This document shows, piece by piece, positions 1 to 7,022 of a DNA stretch of 9,106 nucleotides. The notes under the pieces were generated by a model, which was not told the DNA's origin, did not search any database, and was given only the letters and a program-made list of their open reading frames with translations. Source of the stretch: Symbiobacteriaceae bacterium (lineage in GTDB: Bacteria; Bacillota_E; Symbiobacteriia; Symbiobacteriales; Symbiobacteriaceae); contig DAHVXO010000235.1 of NCBI GenBank assembly GCA_027356675.1, positions 1-9,106 on the forward strand, in the 5' to 3' direction. Each line of letters opens with the position of its first letter. The stretch's first letter is position 1. A program made the position numbers and the translations under genes.

Positions 1-696
1 GGAACGCTCTTTCTGGACGAGATCGGGGATCTGCCCCTACTGCTGCAGGCCAAACTCCTGCGTGTGTTGCAGGAACGGGTCGTGGAGCGGGTGGGTGCCA
101 GCCGGGTACGCCCCATCAACGTCCGGATCATTGCGGCTACCAACCGGGACTTGACCGGGGCGATCCGGCAGGGATTGTTTCGGGAGGACCTGTACTACCG
201 TCTGAATGTGATCCCCTTATCGATCCCGCCGCTCCGCCAGCGGACCGAGGATATTCATGTGCTGGTTGAGTACTTCCTGCGCAAGTACGGTAAGCTCCTT
301 GGAAAGGAGGGCAAACGTCTTACGGGGGAGGTGCTGGACTACTTCCATAAGCACCCCTGGCCAGGCAACGCCCGCGAGATGGAGAACGCGATTCAATACG
401 TTGTGAGCCTGGAAAACGGCCCGTTGATCAGTATGGAGAGCTTGCCGCCACATATGCGCAGTGGCGTCGTTACCCCGGGGCGGCCTGCCGATGCGGCTGT
501 GCCGCAGAGGCCACGGCCTCCTGCTGCTCAAGCCCCGTCCGGCAAACACCTCTCTGCTGCGATGATCCGCAGGGCGGTCTCTGCCCAGGAGCCAACCACC
601 GCGGGGAAGCGGGCCGCCGCCGAGGGACTTGGCATCAGCCTGGCAACTCTGTATCGTCACCTAAAACTGATGAGCGAGAATGAGAACGGCGAGTGA
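1..696 (+). CDS. Sigma-54-dependent transcriptional activator (enhancer-binding protein), 5' end missing
   Basis: Frame 1 is open from the first base, so the gene is cut by the window edge and only its last 231 residues are present. They begin at the Walker B strand (LFLDEIGDL, residues 3-11). Next come the sensor I segment (VRIIAATNRDL, 41-51), the arginine-finger stretch (FREDLYYRLNV, about 60-70) and the sensor II helix (HPWPGNAREM, about 118-127, usually WPGNVREL). A Pro/Ala-rich linker follows, then a Fis-type helix-turn-helix (about 202-224, ending in SLATLYRHLKLM). This order is diagnostic of NtrC-class AAA+ activators, which hydrolyse ATP to open sigma-54 polymerase complexes. Walker A, the GAFTGA loop and the N-terminal sensory domain lie outside the window, so the inducer cannot be guessed. 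The gene ends at its own terminator and is followed by a sigma-54 promoter, so the downstream operon is its likely target (inference). Confidence 0.95.
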   Translation, partial: GTLFLDEIGDLPLLLQAKLLRVLQERVVERVGASRVRPINVRIIAATNRDLTGAIRQGLFREDLYYRLNVIPLSIPPLRQRTEDIHVLVEYFLRKYGKLLGKEGKRLTGEVLDYFHKHPWPGNAREMENAIQYVVSLENGPLISMESLPPHMRSGVVTPGRPADAAVPQRPRPPAAQAPSGKHLSAAMIRRAVSAQEPTTAGKRAAAEGLGISLATLYRHLKLMSENENGE

Positions 697-705
697 GAAT
701 GAGAA
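676..705 (+). repeat. Direct repeat of GAGAATGAGAA, possible upstream activator site
   Basis: GAGAATGAGAA occurs at 676-686 and again at 695-705, a 19-base period. It spans the last codons and stop of the activator gene. The copies lie about 110-140 bases before the predicted transcription start at about 816, the usual distance for sigma-54 activator binding sites. Such sites are more often inverted repeats, and the first copy also encodes the SENENG tail, so the regulatory reading is tentative. Confidence 0.3.
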
Positions 706-740
706 TGCTGGGTTGCGACAAGCGGATAGATGAAGCGAGA

Positions 741-777
741 AAAGCCTTCGGAGCGCCATCCGAGGGCTTTTTCCTTT
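741..777 (+). terminator. Intrinsic terminator of the activator gene
   Basis: The arms 741-752 (AAAGCCTTCGGA) and 759-770 (TCCGAGGGCTTT) pair over 12 positions with one G-U wobble, around a six-base loop (753-758). The stem can extend by an A-T pair at 740/771. The right arm runs into TTTTT at 768-772, then CC and TTT. It lies 45 bases after the activator stop and ends just before the sigma-54 promoter, so it separates the two transcription units. It falls inside the longest open frame of the next gene (ATG at 730), which argues against that upstream start. Confidence 0.85.
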
Positions 778-788
778 ATGCGGCGCTT

Positions 789-805
789 TTGGCACAACTA
801 TTGCT
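789..805 (+). promoter_or_regulatory. Sigma-54 (RpoN/SigL) -24/-12 promoter of the operon
   Basis: TTGGCACAACTATTGCT matches the sigma-54 consensus YTGGCAC-N5-TTGCW. The GG (791-792) and GC (803-804) are separated by exactly 10 bases, as the family requires. Counting from the -12 element puts the transcription start near 816, giving a leader of about 25 bases before the GTG at 841. An adjacent sigma-54 activator gene and a terminator immediately upstream make a chance match unlikely. Confidence 0.9.
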
Positions 806-826
806 TTAAAATTGTGCAGTCCTGGT

Positions 827-835
827 GGGAGGTGG
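827..835 (+). promoter_or_regulatory. Ribosome binding site that sets the DUF917 start
   Basis: GGGAGGTGG ends five bases before the GTG at 841. It lies downstream of the predicted transcription start (about 816). The ATG at 730 lies upstream of both the terminator and the promoter, and the in-frame GTG at 832 sits inside this site. Confidence 0.8.
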
Positions 836-840
836 ATCAG

Positions 841-1974
841 GTGATCTGGTTGGGTGAACCGGAGATCTGGAACGTGGCCCGAGGTGCAGCCGTGCTCGGG
901 TCAGGCGGAGGCGGTTCTACGGAGAATGGCCTGGCCATGGCCGTGGCGGCCGTGCGGCGGATGGGACCGGTGCGTCTGGTCTCCCCGCACGAACTGGGGG
1001 ATGATGCGCTGGTGATGCCGGCCGCCTTCATGGGCTCTCCCACCATCCAATCGGAGAAAATACCGGGCCGTGATGCCCTGGTAGCGCCGATCAGGGCCCT
1101 CGAAGCACATCTGGGTCGCCGGGCGGACGCATTGGCCCCGATCGAGGTGGGGGGGGTTAACTGCCTGATCACGCTGGCCATGGCCGCCTCCACCGGTCTG
1201 CCGTTGGTGGACGGCGACGGCTTTGGCAGGGCCTTGCCTGAGCTTCAGATGTTGACATTCAGCATCTATGGGATGCCCGGGTCCCCCTTTGTGCTCGTCA
1301 ACGACCGCGGCGACGAGGTCCTGATCCGAACCCGCGATAACCTGGCCCTGGAACACGTTGCCCGGGGCGTTACCCTGCGGTTCGGCGGACTCGGCTACCT
1401 CGCCGGCTATGCGATGGAGGGGCGGCGTTTCAAAGAATGCGCCGTGCTCTATACGGTCTCACTGGCAGAGCGGATCGGCAGGGCCCTGCGCCAGGCTGAT
1501 GGCAATCTGCGGGAGAGCGTGCTGGCCCTGGCATCGGTGACCGCCAACTCAACCTATGGACAGGCAGTATTGCTCGCTGATGGCCAGGTAATCGGGGTGC
1601 AGAGGCGCAGTGGTGACGGCTGGGGTCGGGGTATTTGCTCAATCCTGGACGAGCTTGGGCGCCGGTTCCAGCTTCATTTCCAAAACGAGTTCCTCTATGT
1701 GGAATCGGAGGGCGAGCCGATAGCCATGGTGCCAGACATCCTCGTTGTCTTGGAGGTGGACTCCCAGCGTTTCCTCTGCACCGACGAACTGGTCTATGGG
1801 CAGCGGGTCCTGATCCTGGCGATCCCGGTGCCGGCGATCCTGCGTACCGCTGCGGCACTGCAGGCGATCGGACCACGGGCCTTCGGATACGAACTGGACT
1901 ATGAGCCCGTAGAGTCACTGGCGACCCGGTCAAAGGGGGTGATCTCCGGTTATGCGGTTGATCCTTGGCGTTGA
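841..1974 (+). CDS. DUF917 family protein (S-methyl-thiohydantoin desulfurase-like)
   Basis: This 377-residue protein has a length typical of DUF917. Family hallmarks are the N-terminal glycine-rich LGSGGGGS (residues 19-26), EVGGVN (102-107) and DGDGFGRALPELQM (124-137). The Pfam family is now named for S-methyl-thiohydantoin desulfurase, but most members are uncharacterised and many sit beside hydantoinase/oxoprolinase genes, as here. No signal peptide or membrane helix is visible, so the protein is probably cytoplasmic. The start is the GTG at 841 because it has a good ribosome site and lies downstream of the sigma-54 promoter. The in-frame ATG at 730 would add 37 residues encoded by the terminator and promoter. 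It is the first gene of the operon and its 3' end overlaps the next gene by 23 bases. A role in processing a hydantoin, thiohydantoin or related cyclic amide is an inference from family and neighbours. Confidence 0.88.
   Translation: MIWLGEPEIWNVARGAAVLGSGGGGSTENGLAMAVAAVRRMGPVRLVSPHELGDDALVMPAAFMGSPTIQSEKIPGRDALVAPIRALEAHLGRRADALAPIEVGGVNCLITLAMAASTGLPLVDGDGFGRALPELQMLTFSIYGMPGSPFVLVNDRGDEVLIRTRDNLALEHVARGVTLRFGGLGYLAGYAMEGRRFKECAVLYTVSLAERIGRALRQADGNLRESVLALASVTANSTYGQAVLLADGQVIGVQRRSGDGWGRGICSILDELGRRFQLHFQNEFLYVESEGEPIAMVPDILVVLEVDSQRFLCTDELVYGQRVLILAIPVPAILRTAAALQAIGPRAFGYELDYEPVESLATRSKGVISGYAVDPWR
1933..1944 (+). promoter_or_regulatory. Extended Shine-Dalgarno site inside the DUF917 gene, for the HyuA-like gene
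   Basis: AAGGGGGTGATC differs at one position from AAGGAGGTGATC, the full complement of the 16S rRNA tail. It lies seven bases before the ATG at 1952, within the last codons of the DUF917 gene. This supports the 1952 start and coupled translation of the two genes. Confidence 0.65.
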
Positions 1975-3355
1975 ACTAGGGGAGCAGGAAGTCCATGTGG
2001 TAGCGATCGATTCGTATCAGAGCTTGATGGCCGGGGTAAGCCACCGCGGCGCGGGGAGACCGGAGCGGCTCCTGTCCAAAGCGATTGCAGAGACGCTCCG
2101 GGTCGTCGGTGCGCAGGCGCGGGAAATCCAATACTGTGCGGTTGTCAGTGACCACTGCAGTCGCGCCCTTCGCCAGCGGAGAGGGCTGGCGCGGGTGGCG
2201 CTCCTTCGTCTGGCCGACCCGGCCGGCAGCGCCATCCCACCGCTTTTCAGCTGGCCGCACGAGTTGGTGGAGGCGATCGGCGGGAGTGCGGTCGCCATCG
2301 CCGGCGGGGTAGATCTGGATGGTCGGCCCATCGGATCGCTTCCCGATGAAGGGGAGATCTTGGAGGTGATTCGCCGGCTGAAAGGCAGTGGGAGTGAAGC
2401 TCTGGCGGTCACAGGGATCTTTTCGCCGGTGCACCCCCAATCAGAGGTGCAGATGGCGGCCCGCATTCGCGAGGCGATGGGTCCTGACTTTCCGATTCTG
2501 CTCTCGCACTGGCTGGGACCGATTGGTTTTTTGGAGCGAGAGAACGCAGCCGTTCTGAACACCGCCTTGATCAAGGTCGGTCCGACCGGCGGTGAACTGG
2601 TTGCCCGTGTGCTGCAAAGTCTGGGCGCCGAAGTGCCGATCTTTGTGGCCCAGAATGACGGCACGCTGATGTCATTGGCGCAAACCCGGCGGTTCCCCCT
2701 CCTGACGGTGCGCTCGGTCGTGGCCCACCTACTGCGTGGAGCGGTCCATCTGAGCGGGCGCGAGTCTGGGCTGGTACTCTGCAGTGGGCCAGAAACGGTA
2801 GAGCTTGGTCTCGTCGAAGGCGGCTTCCCGCATGAATCGACGCGGCCGGGCACGATTGAGGGGGTGCGGGTCAATGTCGCGCTGCCCGAGATTCTCTCCA
2901 TTCCGATCACGGCAGGGCATGGCGGCTGGACGGATGGGATGACCGAGCGAGTGGAAAGGCTGCTTGTCCAGATCAAGGGGCATGCCGAACCGGTGCCGGT
3001 GATCATGGCCGGACCCCTGGCCGACCAGGTGCCGCAGCAGCTCCGGGGGGTCCTGCGGGCGGAGCGGCTGACGAATGTGGCATGGTCGGCGGCGATCGGT
3101 GCCGCAATGGCTCCCTTGGGTGGTCGGGCCGACGGCACCTACTCCCTGGAGACTTGGTCGCATGAGGGCGCCCGGGCTGAAGCGGTGCGCCGGGCCGCAG
3201 ACTGGGCCGTGGCGGCCGGTGCGGATCCAGCGAGTGTACAGGTAGTAGGGATCGACGAAACACCCTTCACCTATTTGCCGGGGAACGTGCTCCGGATTCG
3301 GGCTAAAGTTGCTGGAAAGCCGCTGATCGCTGAACCGGCGACGCTTTCCGGTTGA
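1952..3355 (+). CDS. Hydantoinase/oxoprolinase (HyuA)-like protein with degenerate phosphate-binding motifs
   Basis: This 467-residue protein follows the HyuA family framework colinearly: SHWLGPIGFLERENAAVLNTAL (about 185-206), AQNDGTLM (233-240), RFPLLTV (247-253), RGAVHLSG (262-269), EGVRVNVALPEILSI (303-317) and AAIGAAMAPLGG near 380-391. HyuA enzymes are ATP-dependent hydrolases of hydantoins or 5-oxoproline with the actin/hexokinase-like fold. Here the N-terminal loop, normally like GIDVGGTNTDAV, reads GVELGEQEVHVV (6-17). The second loop, normally VVDVGGTTTDIG, reads VLCSGPETVELG (275-286). The usual SGPTNSMRGA reads SVVAHLLRGA. The key Asp, Gly and Thr residues are therefore missing at both sites while the frame is intact. 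It may be a non-catalytic partner of DUF917, or use a different chemistry. Translation is probably coupled to the overlapping DUF917 gene. Confidence 0.85.
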   Translation: MRLILGVELGEQEVHVVAIDSYQSLMAGVSHRGAGRPERLLSKAIAETLRVVGAQAREIQYCAVVSDHCSRALRQRRGLARVALLRLADPAGSAIPPLFSWPHELVEAIGGSAVAIAGGVDLDGRPIGSLPDEGEILEVIRRLKGSGSEALAVTGIFSPVHPQSEVQMAARIREAMGPDFPILLSHWLGPIGFLERENAAVLNTALIKVGPTGGELVARVLQSLGAEVPIFVAQNDGTLMSLAQTRRFPLLTVRSVVAHLLRGAVHLSGRESGLVLCSGPETVELGLVEGGFPHESTRPGTIEGVRVNVALPEILSIPITAGHGGWTDGMTERVERLLVQIKGHAEPVPVIMAGPLADQVPQQLRGVLRAERLTNVAWSAAIGAAMAPLGGRADGTYSLETWSHEGARAEAVRRAADWAVAAGADPASVQVVGIDETPFTYLPGNVLRIRAKVAGKPLIAEPATLSG

Positions 3356-3391
3356 TATAGATCTCGCGAAACACGCATGAGGGGGTTGCTC

Positions 3392-3398
3392 AAGGTGG
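3392..3398 (+). promoter_or_regulatory. Ribosome binding site that sets the receptor start
   Basis: AAGGTGG ends five bases before the ATG at 3404. The upstream in-frame ATG at 3377 has no purine-rich site before it and would add nine residues ahead of an otherwise standard lipoprotein signal peptide. Confidence 0.65.
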
Positions 3399-3403
3399 GA
3401 CAG

Positions 3404-5065
3404 ATGGTGAGAAGAAGGATCGCTGCCATGTTCCTGGTTGTGTTTGCCGGTTTAACCCTGATCACAGGTTGCGCCAAGCCGTCCAGTAAGAAGACGGAGG
3501 AGGCGGCGCCCGCGGCACAGCAGCAGGCGGCGTCGAAGGAGAAGGTCCTGATCGTCGCTGTCCCGGCGGATATTGATACCTTTGACCCAGCCTTTACCGT
3601 GGGTACACGCACCTCGCAGACCACAATTCAGAACACCTTTGACCAGTTGGACCAGTACCGCCTGGTGGAGAAGACTGCGGCGGACGGATATAAGTACTTC
3701 ATGGTGGATACGAACAACATCGACGGGATGCTGGCCTCCAGCCGGACGACTTCGGCCGACGGGAAGACCGTGACCTGGAAGCTCCGGGATGGCGTCAAGT
3801 TCCAGGATGGCAAGCCCGTGACGGCAACCGATATTGTCGAGGGCTACCGCCGGATCTATGAGGCCCAAGGGATCTCCTCCTTTCTGCTGACCATGGGCAG
3901 TGTCATGAAGCCGGACTATTTCAAGGCTGTGGATGAAAAGACCGTACAGATGAAGATGGACGTGGCCAACCAGCTGGTGGTGATGAACAACGTGATGCAC
4001 AACACCTCTGCGATCAGCCAGGAGCAGCTGAAGAAGTATGCCACGAGCAGCGATCCCTGGGGCAAGGAGCAGTTGAAGAAGACGCTGGCCCCTGGCACTG
4101 GTCCGTTTATCTTCGAAGAGTACAAGCCCGGGGACCGGATTGTGCTGAAAGCCAACCCGAACTACTGGGGGGGCAAGCCGAAGCTGGACAAGGTGATCCT
4201 GAAGATCGTCCCCGACGCCACCCAGCGCATCCTGCTGCTGAAGAAGGGCGAGGTCGACATGATCGAGGCTCCGCCGGTCAAGGATCTAGACACCCTGAAG
4301 CAGGATCCCAACGTCCGGGTCGTCTCGGTTGAAACACCCCGGTCGGTCCACCTCCAGCTGAACTACAGCATTGCCCCCTTCGGTAACAAACTGGTTCGCC
4401 AGGCCGTTGCCTACGCCGTCCCCTACGACTCGATCGTCAAGGATGTCTACAAGGGGTACGCCACCCGTTCCATGTCCCTGGTGACCAAGGGCATGCCTGG
4501 CCACGATCCCTCCGCCTGGAAATATAACACGGATATTGCGAAGGCCAAGGAGCTGATGACCAAGGCCGGCTTCCCGGATGGCAAGGGCCTGCCGCCGATC
4601 AAGCTCTCTGTGCGGGTGGGCATGGAGGAGGACGAGCGGTCCGCCATCTTCATCGCCAACAGCCTGAAGGAGATCGGCATGAACGTAACCATCGAGAAGA
4701 TGCCGATCGCCACCTTCAACGAACAGCAGCAGGGTGGGAAGCTCCAGTTCTTTATGGATGACTGGATCTCTTGGGTCAACGATCCCTTCTATCACCTCTC
4801 CTGGATTGTCGGCTCCGGGAGCCCGACCAACTACACCAAGTTCAAGAACGCACGGGTCGATGAGTTGATCGCCAAGTACACGTTGAGCACGGATACGGCG
4901 AATCGCCTTGCCGCTGCCAAGGAGATCCAGGGGATTCTGGCGGAAGAGGTGGCCCAGGTCTACCTGGTTCAGCCCACCTGGAATGTGCCCATGCGCAAGA
5001 ATGTAACAGGCTATGCCTATCTCAACGATGAGCTGCCCCGGTTCTTCTACATGGACAAGCAATAG
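3404..5065 (+). CDS. ABC importer substrate-binding lipoprotein, family 5 (peptide/nickel class)
   Basis: This 553-residue extracytoplasmic solute receptor has a lipoprotein signal peptide: basic VRRR (2-5), a hydrophobic core and a lipobox LITGC with the lipidated Cys at residue 23. A Lys/Glu/Ala/Gln-rich linker follows, to about residue 47. Family 5 signatures are LRDGVKFQDGKPVTATDI (about 127-144), GTGPFIFEEY (231-240) and NPNYWGGKPKLDKV (251-264). Length and architecture match OppA/DppA-type receptors, which deliver peptides and also opines, nickel chelates, sugars or other solutes, so the ligand is not predictable. The gene starts 48 bases after the HyuA-like stop with no terminator between them, so it is probably in the same sigma-54 operon. 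The start at 3404 was preferred over the ATG at 3377 for its ribosome site and signal peptide shape. The four transport partners follow directly. Confidence 0.93.
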   Translation: MVRRRIAAMFLVVFAGLTLITGCAKPSSKKTEEAAPAAQQQAASKEKVLIVAVPADIDTFDPAFTVGTRTSQTTIQNTFDQLDQYRLVEKTAADGYKYFMVDTNNIDGMLASSRTTSADGKTVTWKLRDGVKFQDGKPVTATDIVEGYRRIYEAQGISSFLLTMGSVMKPDYFKAVDEKTVQMKMDVANQLVVMNNVMHNTSAISQEQLKKYATSSDPWGKEQLKKTLAPGTGPFIFEEYKPGDRIVLKANPNYWGGKPKLDKVILKIVPDATQRILLLKKGEVDMIEAPPVKDLDTLKQDPNVRVVSVETPRSVHLQLNYSIAPFGNKLVRQAVAYAVPYDSIVKDVYKGYATRSMSLVTKGMPGHDPSAWKYNTDIAKAKELMTKAGFPDGKGLPPIKLSVRVGMEEDERSAIFIANSLKEIGMNVTIEKMPIATFNEQQQGGKLQFFMDDWISWVNDPFYHLSWIVGSGSPTNYTKFKNARVDELIAKYTLSTDTANRLAAAKEIQGILAEEVAQVYLVQPTWNVPMRKNVTGYAYLNDELPRFFYMDKQ

Positions 5066-5089
5066 AATCGCTGTCAAGGAGGGAGCCCG

Positions 5090-6106
5090 ATGCGCCTAGC
5101 CCGATACATCCTGAGGCGCCTCTTGCTGGTGGTTCCCGTGCTGCTCGGCGTCACTCTGGTCACATTCCTGTTGACCCGAATCGTGCCGGGAAATCCGATC
5201 GACCGCGTGGCGGGGCCATATGTCAGCGTGGAGCGGCGGGCTGAGATGAAACGGGAGGCCCGGTTGGACCGCCCCTTCTACACGCAGTTCTACTTGTATG
5301 TGCATGACCTGGTCGTCGATCAGGAGATGGGCACATCTTATACCACTGCACGCCCTGTGGCCGAGGATCTGCGGGAGCGGCTACCCGTTTCGGTTGAGCT
5401 GGCTACTCTGGGCATGCTCCTTGCGATCGTGCTGGCAATTCCCATCGGGATTGCCAGCGCGGTGGCCAAGGACAGTTGGGTGGACCATGTGGGACGCATA
5501 GTCAGTGTGATCGGAGTCTCAATGCCGATCTTCTGGCTGGGGCTGGTGCTCTTGCAGGTCTTTTTTGTGAAACTGGATTGGGTGCCTGCCCCAATGGGGC
5601 GGCTGCCGATCAACCTGACGGAACCCCCATGGGTGACCGGTTGGTTACTGATCGATGCGGCGATCGCCGGGAACGGAGCAGTCTTCTGGAGCGCCCTGAG
5701 CCATCTGGCCCTGCCGGTCTTTGTGATCGCCTTCACGGCGATGGCACCACTGGCCCGGATCACCCGGTCTGCCATGATTGAGGCCCTGGAATCGGATTTT
5801 GTTCGCTTTGCCCGCTCTCTGGGGCTGCCCAATCGCATTGTGATCTTCCAGCACGCCTTGAAGAATGCGATGCTGCCGATTCTGACGATGGTGGCAGCCG
5901 TTTATGGCTATGTCCTGGGGGGTGAGGTTCTGGTTGAACTGGTCTTCGCCTGGCCCGGCCTGGGGGCCTATTCCTACAACGCCATTCTGGCCAGCGACTT
6001 TCCGGCCATTCAGGGTTTCATCCTGTTGGTGACACTGACCTATGTGATGATCTACCTGATTGTGGACATTCTGATCGCACTGCTTGACCCGCGGGTGGAG
6101 TACTAG
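5090..6106 (+). CDS. ABC importer permease, DppB/OppB type
   Basis: This 338-residue integral membrane protein is the usual size for DppB. The N-terminus RYILRRLLLVVPVLLGVTLVTFLL (5-28) is the first helix, followed by the family motif RIVPGNP (30-36) and an external loop to about residue 100. Further hydrophobic segments lie near 102-124, 136-160, 206-222, 264-287 and 307-332. The cytoplasmic coupling (EAA) loop that docks onto an ATPase spans about 231-263 (EALESDFVRFARSLGLPNRI, then HALKNAMLP). The C-terminal DPRVEY is typical of the family. An AAGGAGG site (5076-5082) lies seven bases before the ATG, 24 bases after the receptor stop. It forms half of the translocation pore with the next gene product. 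Confidence 0.95.
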   Translation: MRLARYILRRLLLVVPVLLGVTLVTFLLTRIVPGNPIDRVAGPYVSVERRAEMKREARLDRPFYTQFYLYVHDLVVDQEMGTSYTTARPVAEDLRERLPVSVELATLGMLLAIVLAIPIGIASAVAKDSWVDHVGRIVSVIGVSMPIFWLGLVLLQVFFVKLDWVPAPMGRLPINLTEPPWVTGWLLIDAAIAGNGAVFWSALSHLALPVFVIAFTAMAPLARITRSAMIEALESDFVRFARSLGLPNRIVIFQHALKNAMLPILTMVAAVYGYVLGGEVLVELVFAWPGLGAYSYNAILASDFPAIQGFILLVTLTYVMIYLIVDILIALLDPRVEY

Positions 6107-6107
6107 T

Positions 6108-7010
6108 ATGAAGGAACCAGTCTATAACGCTGCGGCAATGCCACCGGATGAAGAGGATGCGGTCCCGGCCCCGGAGCGACTGGCCGAGGCATGGTGGGCG
6201 GTGCGCAGGAACCCCACGACCATGATTGGACTCGGGATCCTGCTCGTGACTCTGGTGGCGGCCATTTTCGCCCCCCTGATCGCTCCCTACGGCCCGTATG
6301 ACATGAATCCAATCCGTTCCAACCTGCCTCCGGGCAACGGCTTTTTGTTTGGGACCGACCAGTTCGGCCACGATATCTTCTCACGAGTCCTCTTCGGCGC
6401 ACGTATGGACCTGTTCATCGCCGTGATGGCCGTGGCCATCTCAGCCATCGTGGGCAGTGTGATCGGCGGACTGGCTGGTTATGCCGGCCGGCATGTCGAC
6501 GAAATGGTGATGCGGCTGATGGATATCCTGCAAGCCTTTCCGCGCTTTATCTTCGCCATGGGCGTCGCCTTTGCCCTGGGGCCGGGCCTCAGTACTGTGA
6601 TCGTGGCCACGGCTGCCTTGAACATTCCCGGGTATGCCAGGCTGATGCGCAATCTGATCATGAGCCTGAAATCGACCCAGTTTGCCATGGCTGCAGTGTC
6701 CGTTGGCAACTCACCGTCCCGGGTGCTCTTTCGGCATCTCTTTCCCAACGCCATGGCCCCGATCCTGGTTACCTCCACGCTTCAGTCCGGGTGGGCGATT
6801 CTGGAGGCGGCGGGCCTCAGCTTTATTGGCCTCGGGGTGGCGGTCCCCACGGCCGAGTGGGGTGTGATGATCTCCATGGGTCTGCAGGAGTTTCTGCAGG
6901 GACACTGGTGGGTCTACACATTCCCCGGGCTGGCGATCGCGGTGGCTGTCCTGGCATTTAACTTGATCGGCGATGGGCTTCAGGACATCCTGGATCCCCG
7001 GCGCAAGTAG
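6108..7010 (+). CDS. ABC importer permease, DppC/OppC type
   Basis: This 300-residue protein is the second pore subunit. A polar N-terminal segment (about 1-35) is followed by a first helix (about 39-60) and the DppC hallmark FGTDQFGHDIFSRVLFGAR (81-99). Hydrophobic segments lie near 102-126, 147-172, 225-245 and 270-290. The EAA coupling loop is around 191-219 (AAVSVGNSPSRVLFRHLFPN), then LSFIGLGVAVPTAEWG (237-252), and the C-terminus GDGLQDILDPR is classic for the family. The chosen start is the ATG at 6108, one base after the DppB-type stop. GGTGGAG (6094-6100) lies seven bases upstream, inside the previous gene, suggesting coupled translation. The longer in-frame TTG start at 6084 would overlap the previous gene and has no ribosome site as good. 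Confidence 0.95.
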   Translation: MKEPVYNAAAMPPDEEDAVPAPERLAEAWWAVRRNPTTMIGLGILLVTLVAAIFAPLIAPYGPYDMNPIRSNLPPGNGFLFGTDQFGHDIFSRVLFGARMDLFIAVMAVAISAIVGSVIGGLAGYAGRHVDEMVMRLMDILQAFPRFIFAMGVAFALGPGLSTVIVATAALNIPGYARLMRNLIMSLKSTQFAMAAVSVGNSPSRVLFRHLFPNAMAPILVTSTLQSGWAILEAAGLSFIGLGVAVPTAEWGVMISMGLQEFLQGHWWVYTFPGLAIAVAVLAFNLIGDGLQDILDPRRK

Positions 7011-7022
7011 GAGGTACGAGTT

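Noticed and set aside
741..770. The 12-bp inverted repeat as an activator binding site
   Set aside because: It is followed by a T-run and lies only about 60 bases before the start site, closer than usual for sigma-54 enhancers. A terminator explains it better, although dual use cannot be excluded.
2017..3138. Long minus-strand open frame (373 codons) opposite the HyuA-like gene
   Set aside because: The translation is Ser/Arg/Pro-rich with no recognisable domain. It is the expected antisense shadow of a GC-rich gene whose plus-strand product matches a known family.
3356..3403. Possible separate promoter or terminator between the HyuA-like and receptor genes
   Set aside because: The 48-base gap has no hairpin with a T-run and no convincing -35/-10 or -24/-12 pair, so read-through from the upstream promoter is the simplest view.
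4286..5077. Minus-strand open frame (263 codons) opposite the receptor gene
   Set aside because: The composition is His/Gly/Leu-rich without domain signals, and the plus strand encodes a clear family 5 receptor.
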